This document shows, piece after piece, positions 44,301 to 55,227 of a stretch of DNA of 64,000 nt (within the stretch, counting starts at the first letter, position 1; every line of letters begins with the position of its first letter). Below the pieces are notes generated by a model. The model made no database searches. It was not told the origin of the DNA and was given only the letters and a program-made list of their open reading frames with translations. The stretch spans positions 169,259,141-169,323,140 of the forward strand of contig NC_133655.1 in NCBI RefSeq assembly GCF_009905375.1, given 5' to 3'. This DNA is from Apium graveolens (lineage: Eukaryota; Streptophyta; Magnoliopsida; Apiales; Apiaceae). Position numbers and translations under genes: made by a program.

Positions 44301-46715
44301 TCAAGTTGATTTTGGTACCCAAGTTTCCTTGGGTCCAGCCTTGTTAGTCTTTTTTCTAGACTTCATACTTCCTGCACCTTTTGACTTAGGTAACTTTGGG
44401 TCAACCTTGGTCTCAGATGTAGTTGGTTGAAGTGTAGGGTTAGTCACAGAATCATTTAGCACACTTGGTTGAATTTGATGAGGCATAGATTGTGCAAACA
44501 TGTTATTCCACATAGGCATGTTGTATGGCATTTTAGGCATACTGAATGCAGCAAAATAAGGATTATTAACATATGGCATGTTTGCAAAATGTGCATGAGG
44601 ATTCTGTTGAGATATAACAGGCAAAACATACAGATGTGACATAGACATGTTAGGCATGGAAGGAGTTGAAGGCATGGGAGCATTCTTAACAGACTTGCAG
44701 TTAGCAGATAGATGATTAACACTTTTATAATGCACACAACTTTTTCTAGGAGCATACTTATCAGGTGTGTAATTGTTGTATTTGTTAATCCCTACCTTCC
44801 CAATTCTATTAGATTTCCTTTTAGTTTCCTTTTTATCCTCAACCAACTTAAGCCTATTTTTCAACTGATCTAAAGTCATGTGTCCTATATTCACCTTACT
44901 GGCATCTTTGGATGTGCTAGCCTCTTCTTTGACAAAGTTCTTGGAAGTTGAACCAAACTTCTTATTGAGATTTTTCAAATTATTCTTTTTAGAATCACTT
45001 GCCTGTTTTAATTGATGAGCCTTCAACGAATGCTTCTTTTCTTCCTTCAACGGATAACTTTCATCATCCGTTGATTCCACATCTGTTGACAATCCATCAA
45101 TTAATTCTACTTCCTTTTTGTTTTTCTTCCAGGCATTCTCACAGAGTGATTCAATTCCCTGAACCTTGACAATCTGAGCACTAACATCCCTAGATGTTTT
45201 CCAGCCCTGATTACTTCTTGCTCACGTTCTAGTTGTTTAGAAAGAATTTCTACTTTCTTAACAGACTCTTCTAGTTCACTCTCAACAGATAAGCATTTGA
45301 TTTTAATCTTTTCAAGCTCAATTACCTTACCCTCTAACACAACATTCCTATCACTTAAAAATAAATTATTCTTTTTAATTCTTGTGTTCTCTTTAGCTAG
45401 TGATTTAAGGGAAACACGTAAATGATATAATTCATTGGACATATCATTTATAGCTTCATTGCATTCATTTTTAGAAAGCTGAGAGAGGTCAGTAGTAATT
45501 ACCTGGTTGCTAGATGAACTAGTTTCATTTTCATCAGAATTAGCCATCAGGGCTAGGTTGACATACTCCATATCATCATCTTTATTGGCTCCATCAGCTG
45601 CCCAGTCATTTTCCTGAGTCAGAAAAGCTCTTTCCTTTTGTTTGAGCAAATCGAAATATTTCTTTTTATAATCCACTTGCTCAAATTTCTTTTTTTCAGA
45701 AGGTGACTTTCTGCACTCATTTGCAAAGTGTCCACTTATGCCACAATTATAACATTTGAACTTAGATTTGTCCACCATGTTCTTGTTTGGCTTAGTGAAT
45801 CTAGTATTTTTCTTGAATTTCACCTTTGCAAACCTTGTGGACAGAAAAGCCAGATGTTCATCAACATCATCAGTCATCTTGACTGGAATTGTCTTCAACC
45901 TCAGCTACTTGCTCCTTTCCCTTGCTTGATTCTGATTTGCTTGTGCCAATTTTGAGACTTGGCATTGTCTTTTCTTCATTCCTGGCTTCAGTTCTCTCAT
46001 TGTCAGCTACAAGTGCAACTGATCCATTTTTTCTCTTTCCCTTTTCCAACAGCTCATCTTGCTCCATCTCAAGTTCATAGGTCTTCAAAATTCCATATAA
46101 TCTTTCAAGTGTGAAGTCTTTATAATCTTGAGAATTCCTTAGTGAAACAGTCATAGGTTTCCATTCCTTTGGTAGAGACCTCAGAAATTTTAAGTTGAAA
46201 TCCTTGACTTGGTACACTCTGCCATACAGCTTCAATCCATTCAACAGTTTCTGAAATCTATTGAAGGTATCATTCAGTGATTCTTCTTCTTCAAATTGAA
46301 AATATTCATACTGTTGAATGAGAAGCTGCATTTTGTTTTCTCTAACTTGTTCAGTACCTTCACAGATAAGTTGCACAGTATCCCAAATTTCCTTAGTAGT
46401 TTGGATGTTAATGACATTATCAAACATATCTTGGTCTAGGCCATTAAACAGAATGTTCATGGCTTTTTTGTCCTTGTGAACCTCTTCAATATCTTCATCA
46501 GTCCATTATGCTTTTGGCTTGGGAATAGACTGTCCAACAGCAACTATGGCAGTGGTAGTTGTGGCCACCTTGTGAGGGATGTGAGGACCATTTTCAATGC
46601 AGTTGATGTAGCTTTCATCTTGAGAGAGAAGATGTAGATGCATCTTCACTTTCCAGTGATGATAATTATCTCTTTCCAGGATTGGAATCTTTACTCCAAT
46701 ATCCTTCTTACTCAT
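44301..46715 (-). pseudogene. gag: element B gag with a few lesions
   Basis: The minus-strand start at 46715 (MSKKDIGVKIPILERDNYHHWKV) begins a complete copia gag, about 25 bases after the PBS region spacer. A stop at 46506-46508 precedes the WTDEDIEEVHKD block. The UBN2 core is at 46460-45870 (TKEIWDTVQLICEGTEQV, LKTYELEMEQ). A frameshift near 45890 moves to the frame of 45898-45107, with zinc knuckle CYNCGISGHFANEC, and a second one returns at about 45095. A second, degenerate knuckle (CVHYKSVNHLSANC) has Tyr for a Cys. The frame ends TGA at 44301-44303 after ETWVPKST. Four copies of the TCAACGGAT motif lie at 45020-45090. Confidence 0.87.
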
Positions 46716-46760
46716 GATGTTAGTAGAATAAATCTTTAAACTCTTTGTATGTTAAGATCT

Positions 46761-46773
46761 TGCTCTGATACCA
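46761..46773 (-). other. primer-binding site of element B (tRNA-iMet type)
   Basis: The minus strand reads TGGTATCAGAGCA two bases after the 5' LTR end (GGGAATAACA). Confidence 0.92.
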
Positions 46774-46775
46774 AT

Positions 46776-49700
46776 TGTTATTCCCAAGGAACTAACAATG
46801 AGATTTACAGAAGGGGGGTTGAATGTAAATCTCAAAACTTTTTCAAGTTTTGAGTAGTTTCAAAGGCTAAGTGTTTGATGAACAGTTGTGTGTGAATTGC
46901 TTTGAGTAGGTGCAGACAGATGTATATTCAAGACACAAAATGTAAAGAACACAAAGGCTTTAAAAACTTTTCTGGTGGATTTGTTGTTCCACCAGAGATG
47001 TGCATTTCAGAAAATCTGTGATTCAAAGAATTGATCGCAGCTGCGTCCTAGTACAAACTATATGATTTTCTCTCTATATTTTTCTAAACAGCTCTGGAAA
47101 ATTCATCATCTAATTACTAGCTGCAACTTGGTTTATATATCACCAAGTTTACAAGTGAAGACAAAAATAAAATACAATTTTTAAAATAGTTCTTCACATG
47201 TTTCTTCTTCATTTCTCTATCCAATGCAATCTAGGATAATCTGTGAATCTTTGAATACTTCCTTGTTTGCACCAGAATGGAAATGCTGCATTTTCTTGAT
47301 TCCTCCAAGAGGCTACCACATTCCAATTGTAATATTCCATATTTTCAAATATTAGTATTATAATTATTTGGAATTATTTATGTGATTTTATGTGAATTTT
47401 GGTGAATTATCTGATAAGTGGAATTGGTGTTTGGGTGTTTAGATGTGATATTATTTGAGTATTTGAATTTTTATATGTCCAGAATAAAATATGGATAATT
47501 GTGATATTTTTCTGGTAATTTTTGGACTGTTAGATGATTTTATATTGATTTATGAATTATTAATTATTTTCTAAATAATTACCAAAATTATTTTATAAAG
47601 CCGGGAATCGTCCGACTTCAACTGTTTTTACGTTTTTACAACCCGAAACTCTTCCGAAAACTCCTTCCTAACATAATCTGGTAATTCCGGACATTTTCCG
47701 TGTTTTGACTTTTTCGATCCGGATTACGGTTTGACCCGTGCGCGGCCCGACGCAATATTTTCGATACGATAATCATTTCGGTAATCAATAAAACCCGTAT
47801 TCTCGAGAGACAGGATATTTTTACGTTATTTTCGTATATAGTGTTTTATAAAAAGCTCGGTTTTGATAATTATCCAAATCTGGTATTAAACTGTATCGTT
47901 TTATAGTTACTTAGCGGTTAAGTAATGTATTTTCGGATCCGATAGGATCCAATGAGATACTTGTTACGTGTTTAAGATGCGTTTATATGAATCGATCCGT
48001 AATTTGGACGTGTGTTTATTTGCGTTATTTGCTTTATCTCGTTTTATGTGCAATTGATTGTATTTTATGTGTTTTCGGGGTTTTCTGTTAATTTAGGTAT
48101 CGTTTCTGTTTTTCAAAAATAAACGGACCGGGACTCCATCGGGACGTCAAACCCCACAAAATCCATGTTTTATTTTTATAAAATCAATCGTATTTTAAAT
48201 ACCCAGTATTTCCTCAATTTTGAATTATTCGCTATTTTTGGGAATTTTGACACGAATTTTATATTTAATTACTTTTAAAATTATTCCCCGTAATTATTAT
48301 TTCTGGGCCTAATTATTTTAATTACGGGAATAAAAATATCCTTAATTTATTTTGGGGATCTAATTTCTGTAAATATAAATAGCCGAAAAAAATTGGATTT
48401 TTATTATTTTCATAAAAAAAAAACCAATCAGATAATTGAGAAACAGTCTCGTTTATCCGAAAAAGAAGCTTCGAGAGTTCGTCTCAAAGAATCAGTGATT
48501 TCAATCAATTCAGGAAGCCGTTTTTGGCGTTCTTACTACCAGATTAAAGCTTGTGACGAGCCGGTTATTTTGATACTAAAAACTCGATCTAAGGTGGAAT
48601 ATTTTGTGATTTTGTTTTGCCGAATATTTTGTCCGATCTCGGTATTTGGTTATTGTTGATTTTCCCGTTTGTTTGATGATTGAAATAGATTCAGGATGTT
48701 GTTTAGAACCTATTGATGTATAAAATATCGTTGTTTGTTTCCTGGAGTACTATAGTCGAACAAAATGGTTTATCAAAAATTTTAATTCAATTTTCAGATC
48801 AAACGACTTGCTTTCTGTATTGATTATGAATGGTAGTAGATTCTATGAATTCTAAGCTTTGATTTCGTGTATAAAGCGTTAATTTTCGTTGAGAATTGAC
48901 CTCGTGGTGTGTTCGTCGGAAATTGATTGGATTTTGATCGGCTTTCATGTTTCTTCGTTCGATTGTTGTTATTGTTGCTGGATTTCGATTTCTGGGAGGT
49001 TATGGATCGAATAGGAACTGAAAACCATAGATTTCGGTGCTGATTTGACCCCATTCGGGGCTGTGGTTGTCGCCGGAGATAGAGTCCGGTGGCCGGGTTC
49101 TGGGAAGTTCCGGCCGACCCGGCTGTGTTCTTCCTCGACCCGTTCCTGACCCGTTTTCCAGAATTCCCAACCCGGTTTTGATCTTAATTCCCCCAAAATC
49201 CTATTCTGAAAATGTTTCTGCATTTTCTGTTTTACTTTAATTCAGAAATCTTATTTTTAATTTCAAAAAAATTCATTCTTATTTTAAAAATCATTATTTT
49301 AATTCTGAAAATTTATTTTTAATTCAAAAATAAATCCAAATTATTTAGTTAATTAATTTTAGTTGATAATTAATTATTTAATTAGTCAATTATTTAAATA
49401 TTAATTGATTAATTAATTTAATTAGTTATTAATTAATTTTAATTGATTATTTAATTAGATTTAATTATTTATTATTGATTTAAAAATTTCGAAAAATAGT
49501 TTCGAGCTTTAAAATATTATTTTAAATTATTATTCAAGCTCAATAATTCTTATAAAATTATTTTCGGGTGTTCGAGCACTATTATTTAGTTATAAAATTA
49601 TTCAGAGGCCCGTTTTAATTCCGAAAATGTTCAAAAATTCATAATAAATCAACCGTTCGTCTGTTTAATACGAAATGAACGCGTAGAGACTCAGAAAAAT

Positions 49701-52404
49701 ATTCCGCTTTCATTAAAAATACTTTTGAGACCTAAATTCTTTTGTTTCGAAAGGTCGCTTGATTTTCAAATTGATTCTGAGTCGCATATTGATCAAAAAG
49801 TTGTATTTTTGATCCGATTTTAGTTTTAAACGTATCGTGTCGAACCTTTTGACGAATCGAGGCATGTGTGATATGAATTATGTGATACGTGAGTTATGTG
49901 ATTACGTGTTATATGAATTATGCGTGTATGTGGATCAAGGGTCCTATGTTTGTCTGTTATATTTATGTGTGGGCTATCGTATGGGTAGACGATAGGCTTT
50001 TGACGCGTAGTTCGTCGAGTGATTATCGATTAAACGATTAAAGCTATATCTTTTAATTATAGATACGGATCTCTCGAGCTGGTAGGGACAAGACGTTGGA
50101 TAAAGAATAAGATGGAATGGTATTGGGTATCTGGCTTCTAGCAATCGCAGGAGCAGCATATCAATAAAGTGTTGAAAATAAAGACGGTGATATTTTGAGA
50201 CAGAATGTCATAATAGATGCGGTTTTGCGAGTGTGACTAACTGCTAAAAAACCCAAAGGCAAGTACCCCTGACTTCACTTATCGTTCAAGTGACGTTTAT
50301 TTCGAATCATATTATGCAAGTATCCCTATCATCACTTATTATTCAAGTGATATTTATTTTAAATCTGCTTATGCAAGTATTGTTTTCCCTATTCTCAGTT
50401 AAGAATAGATAAATATTTTACATAGCGCTGAATTAAATAATTCTGTTTATGCACGTATTCTTCTGCTATTCTATGTTCAGAATAGCTAAGTGATTTTACT
50501 TATCAATTTACTGGATTTATAAATATTTTGGATTTTGAGAAAAGTGATTTGGTTGCGAATATTCCTGTCCAAGTAAATGGGGGAATAAAATTATTTCGGG
50601 TGTCGATTATTATGACCCCTTCTCAATAAAATGTTTTAAGATTGGATCATAATTGCGTAAGTGACCGGGACGGACGGTCCAGCGAAGGGTTATTTTTAAG
50701 TGCCATATGGAATATTATGACACAATTTTTTCCACAGGCAGGTATATTGCCTTTTGTTTGAGTACTCGTATTTTTGAGGTCACGTTTCTACGAATCATGA
50801 CCTTGTGCTATCACACGGGCTGATCAGCATGTGATAGTACGTCCGTCGGAGGATGATCCCAATCTAAATTATCATATCATTTTTGATATTCATTGAATAA
50901 ATGATTTATCAATTGTTTCTGTTTTGGAATAATGGTGAAATGCAGTTTTGATTCAGATTCTGATTTATGCTGATACTTACGTTGTTAAATATCAAAGGTG
51001 GTATTAGTATAGATGATTGATGTTGACTTCTGTATGGGTGTTGTGAGCATCAAAGTTCGTATTGATATCTAATTTGATATGACAGCAAAGTAAGTATTAA
51101 TTCGAAGAGTTCGGTTTTGAATGAGTTTATGATCCACTCTATAATTATTGTTTCATGTTATTGTTGTTTATGATATTTCCGTAAACACTATTTTACGAGT
51201 TTGATTCTCGTCAAGATTCAAAGTATTGCTGAAGCATTTCGCTCAAAAATATCAAAATGGTTTTGAATACAATTAAGGAATCAATTCTGGGATTCCTCAA
51301 CTAAAATTTTATGATTCAACAATTATGATTTTAAATGTGCTGCTCTGATGCAGATGTCGGTTTTATATCCAAACAACCCTATATATGTTATAATTAACTT
51401 GCTGAGCATTTCTTTCACTCATACTTGCCTATTTTTAAATTTAACCTCCAGTGAGGATTAGCTCGTGCTGTTTAACTCCGAAATTCGAGGAAGCAAAGAA
51501 GAAGCTCTTGGGAGGTGGTTGGTCCAGGGTTTGCGGGCTAGTGTAAGTTTTATTGTATAAAGTTGTTTATATTATATTATATTATCGTTGTGTATTTTAT
51601 TTGGGCCTAGTATACTTCATTTCGAAGTTATACTAGTGGGTTTAGTTTTGAGTTGGAATTTATTGAAAAGAGTTTTAAAAAAAAGCGAAAAATTTATTTA
51701 TGGAATTTGGATATCTTGTTTCTAGAACTGTAACCTTAAAAGATCTTGGATTAGTTTGGGGTCATAAATGATAAATATCTTCCGCTGGCATTTATTTATT
51801 GATTTAACAGATTATTTTGGATTGAGGTTTAATAGTGATGACCAAATCCTCTGACCCCGGATTTGGGGGCGTTACACCAATTATCTCTGTCAACCCATGT
51901 GCCTCTGTCAGCTTATGAATTGTCACTGTCAACTGCTATTGAACTGAGCATCCGTTGAAGCTTTTCATCCGTTGATGGCTTATCCATTGATGCTTTATCA
52001 GTTGAAGCTTTACCCGTTGATGCACTCATCCGTTGGTGGATGTTATCCGTTGAAGCTTTAGAGACATCCGTTGAAGCTTTGTTTCTCATCCGTTGAAGGC
52101 CTTTAATCTATCAATTGATACTACTTCATTTATACAAAATTACAAGGCATGAAATATTTACAATTAGCCCTCCTATTTGCATATCCACTAGTAGTCAACA
52201 TGACTTATAATTTCCCACAACTTCTAAAAATTATAACTTAAATACAGAAACTGAAATGTGCTACAATACTAAACTTATTTCTAAGTAAAGCTACTCCATC
52301 AACGGATAGCCAGAGTGGTCTTATCCGTTGAGGCTACAAACACTAGATTTCTACTTAAGTGTTTTGCTTAACTTATCATCAAACTAATACAGATATTCCT
52401 AACA
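46776..52404 (-). repeat. 5' LTR of element B, split by a solo gypsy LTR
   Basis: 46776-47327 and 51882-52404 together make a 1075-bp LTR, colinear with the left copy (1076 bp). It is interrupted by a gypsy LTR at 47328-51876. About 11 ATCCGTTGA-type motifs lie at 51950-52340. Confidence 0.92.
47328..51876 (+). repeat. solo gypsy LTR (4549 bp) with perfect target duplication
   Basis: It starts TGTAATATTCC and ends GACCCCGGATTTGGGGGCGTTACA, flanked by CCAAT on both sides (47323-47327 and 51877-51881). There is no PBS, PPT or coding region, so it is a solo LTR left by recombination between the two LTRs of a Tekay-like element. A TATA-like AATATAAATAG lies near 48372. The open frames inside (for example 48393-48659) show no recognisable protein. 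AT-rich stretches occupy 49250-49480. Confidence 0.92.
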
Positions 52405-54345
52405 ACACATATGTGACTTTTGATGATGACAAGTGTCCAGGCTTGGAATGCTTTGATGAAAATGAAGATGAGGCCCTTAAATTTGAAAATCTCAATATTG
52501 ATTGTGATTCTAAAGATGAAGCTGAAATCAACATAAGCAACATAATGGATGAAGAGTCAACTGAAGAAGTGAATCATGAGAATGGAAGCTTATCTCAAAC
52601 ACCTGAATTTGATAGCATAAACACAGGGGGAGAAAGAGGAGAAAGTTCTGCAAGTCATGCTAGTGATGAAGAAGATGCAGAGAATTCAAGTCAACAAACT
52701 CACAACAGGAAAAAGGACAAGATTCACGCAAGAGAAGCAATTATTGGTGATCCAAATGCTGGAGTGAGGACTAGAAGTGCAACTGCAAATGAATGTCTAC
52801 ATGCATACTTTCTGTCACAAGTTGAGCCCAAGAAAACTGAGGAAGCCATAATTTATCCTGATTGGATATCTGCTATGCAAAAGGAGCTAAATCAGTTTGA
52901 AAGGAACAAAGTTTGGAAGTTGGTTCTTGCATCAAAGTACAGAAGTGTAATTGGAACAAAGTGGGTGTTCAGGAATAAAATAAATGAAAATGGGATTGTG
53001 ACAAGAAATAAAGCAAGCTTAGTTGCAAAAGGCTACTCACAGGAAGAAAGAATTGATTATGATGAAACTTTTGCTCCAGTTGCAAAACTTGAAGCAATAA
53101 GAATCTTTCTTGCATTTGCTGCACATTCAAACTTTAAGGTGTATCAAATGGATGTAAAGAGTGCATTCTTAAATGGTGAGTTGGAAGAAGAAGTTTATGT
53201 GCAACAACCACCTGGCTTTGAAGATCCTGAATTTTCAGATTTTATCTACCAACTTCCTAAAGGCTCTCTATGGATAAAAGCAAACACCTAGAGCATGATA
53301 TGACATACTATCAGAATTTTTAATTAAACATGGATTCACTAGAGGAAAATACTCTCTTCTACAAGCAACATGGTGGTGATATGATCCTAGTTCAGATCTA
53401 TGTGGATGATATTATTTTTGGTTCTACTAATGAAAAACTATGTCAAAGATTCTTAAAACCCACGCAGAGTGTATATGAAATGAGTATGATGGGAGAGTTA
53501 AGTTACTTTCTTGGACTTCAATTCAGTCAAAGAAGTGATGGAATCTTCATCAGCCAAACCAAGTATGTTAAAGATTTATTGAAGAAATTTGGTATTGTTG
53601 ATTGTTCACCTGCATCAACACATATGTCTATAACTACAAAATTGGATGAAGATAAGAAAGGAAAAAGGGTAGACATTTCAGGTTATAGAGGAATGATTGG
53701 ATCTTTGCTATATTTGATTGCTGGTAGACCCGACATTATGTTTGCAACATGTCTGTGTGCAAGATTTCAAGCCAATCCAAAAGAATCACATTTGATGGTT
53801 GTGAAGAGAATTTTCAAATACTTAAAGGGGACTGCAAACTTGGGATTATGGTATCCTAAGGGAACAATATTTGAAGTTGTTGGATACACAGATATAGATT
53901 TTGCTGGATGCAGGGTTGACAGAAAGAGCACTAGTGAAAGCTGTCAATTTCTTGGACAAAGACTTGTATCCTGGTATAGCAAGAAACAATAATCTGTGTC
54001 AACTTCCACAGTTGAGGCTGAATATATAGCTGTTGGAAGTTGTTGTGCTCAAGTGCTTTGGATTAGAAATCAACTAGTGGATAATGGCCTAGTGTTACAC
54101 AAAAATTTTATTATGTGTGACAATACCAGTGCTATATCTATTGTGACTAGTCCAATTAATCATTTTAGAACAAAGCACATTAATATAAGGTACCATTTTA
54201 TTAGAGAATATGTTGTAAATGGTACCATTGAGCTCATTGTTGTTCCAACTGGAAAAATAGTTAGCTCACATTTTTACTAAACCTTTGGATGAAGCAACTT
54301 TAACTAGACTTGTAAGTGAAATTGGAATGCTAATTTTTTCATCCT
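52405..54345 (+). pseudogene. pol: element A pol: integrase end, RT and RNase H, broken
   Basis: Coding resumes after the B LTR with [12 protein letters not shown], continues through an acidic linker, and enters RT ([22 protein letters not shown], [20 protein letters not shown]). A frameshift near 53260 spoils the YGLKQAPR block, and the stop is at 53289-53291. The frame recovers at about 53345 with catalytic [10 protein letters not shown], then the FLGLQ and [12 protein letters not shown] blocks. RNase H has GYTDIDFAG, with Ile in place of the usual Ala of SDAD, a stop at 53990-53992 after SWYSKKQ, STVEAEYIAVGS and MCDNTSA. A further frameshift lies near 54265. The end near 54345 (IGMLIFSS) matches the pol end of B. 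Confidence 0.88.
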
Positions 54346-55080
54346 AAAGGCAAGAACTCAGCTACTATTTTACAGCAGATTAATTTCTAATAAATCAAAA
54401 TTAATTTGATTTAATTGGAAATTAACTGGAATATGAGTTATTAATATTTCAGAATTCTCAGTATATTTATTTTTCAAAATTCAAAAATTTAGCTTGGAAT
54501 TGTTCAATTCTGAGAAAACTGTCTAAATGATAATTTACATTTCCAATATATGAAATTAACATAAGACAGAATCAAAAGAACAAAAGTATATAGAGAACTG
54601 AGTTCTCGATAAGTCTAACTGACTTCTCGACAAGTCATTTTAAGACTTCTCGAATGAGTTCTCGATAAGTCAGTTCTCTGACTTCTCGAAGGACTTCTCG
54701 ACAAGTATTATTATAACTTCTCGATAATTCATTGTAGAGATCTCGATAAGTGATAATTCACAGAGTTCTCTACAAGTATAAATTTTAAGACTTATCAACA
54801 ACTTAAAACTGAGATAATTTAATTTAATAAATTATTTTGGTAAAATACTTTTGATAAAATCCTTCTGATTTTATTTTGACTTATTCAAATGAAAATTGAA
54901 AAAACATCAGTCCATTTAAGACAAACTAGGTATTTATTTGACATCTCGATAAGCCATTTTCTAGTTCTCGATAAAAGTCAGAGAAGTGACATATTGATAT
55001 GTATCTATTCCCACAATATGACTTCTCGATAAGCAAATTCCAAATGTTTTTTGAGTTCTCGATAAGTCATTTACCTTTTA
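54346..55080 (+). other. motif-rich spacer of element A between pol and extra ORF
   Basis: No gene is visible. 54601-54780, 54940-54975 and 55021-55065 contain about 14 copies or variants of TTCTCGATAAGTC, nearly all in the same orientation. The same motif family, mostly in reverse, is in the A 3' LTR. Confidence 0.78.
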
Positions 55081-55227
55081 CTATAAATACTCAGACATCT
55101 CGACATACACTTCTTTACGCCTTCGAGATCTCTAAGTGACTTAATTTCTCAAAATCCAAACCGTTTTCTCTCATTTCAAGCTCTTTCTCTCTAATTTTTC
55201 TTACCCACTCAAATTCAAACTCTTCAA
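55081..55227 (+). promoter_or_regulatory. internal promoter-like region of the element A extra ORF
   Basis: The TATA box CTATAAATA (55081-55089) is 139 bases before the ATG at 55228. The leader is C/T-rich and contains CTCTTTCTCTCT, like the leaders of the B and C extra ORFs. Confidence 0.6.

Larger units (their letters stand above)
12897..52404 (-). mobile_element. Sirevirus-like Ty1/copia element B with four nested insertions
   Basis: Two direct minus-strand LTRs (12897-26853 and 46776-52404, both split) share the ends TGTTAGGAATA and GGGAATAACA. Between them, in minus order, lie PBS, gag, pol, spacer, extra ORF and PPT. Subtracting C, D, the hAT-like element, the solo gypsy LTR and their target duplications leaves about 13.3 kb, a normal Sirevirus size. 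By eye the two LTRs differ at about 35 of 1075 positions. Coding regions carry a few stops and frameshifts. B sits in the integrase codons of A with a near-perfect 5-bp target duplication. Confidence 0.9.

Noticed and set aside
48393..48659. An 88-residue frame in the solo gypsy LTR, downstream of a TATA-like sequence
   Set aside because: It follows the LTR promoter but has no recognisable domain and lies in the non-coding R/U5 part.
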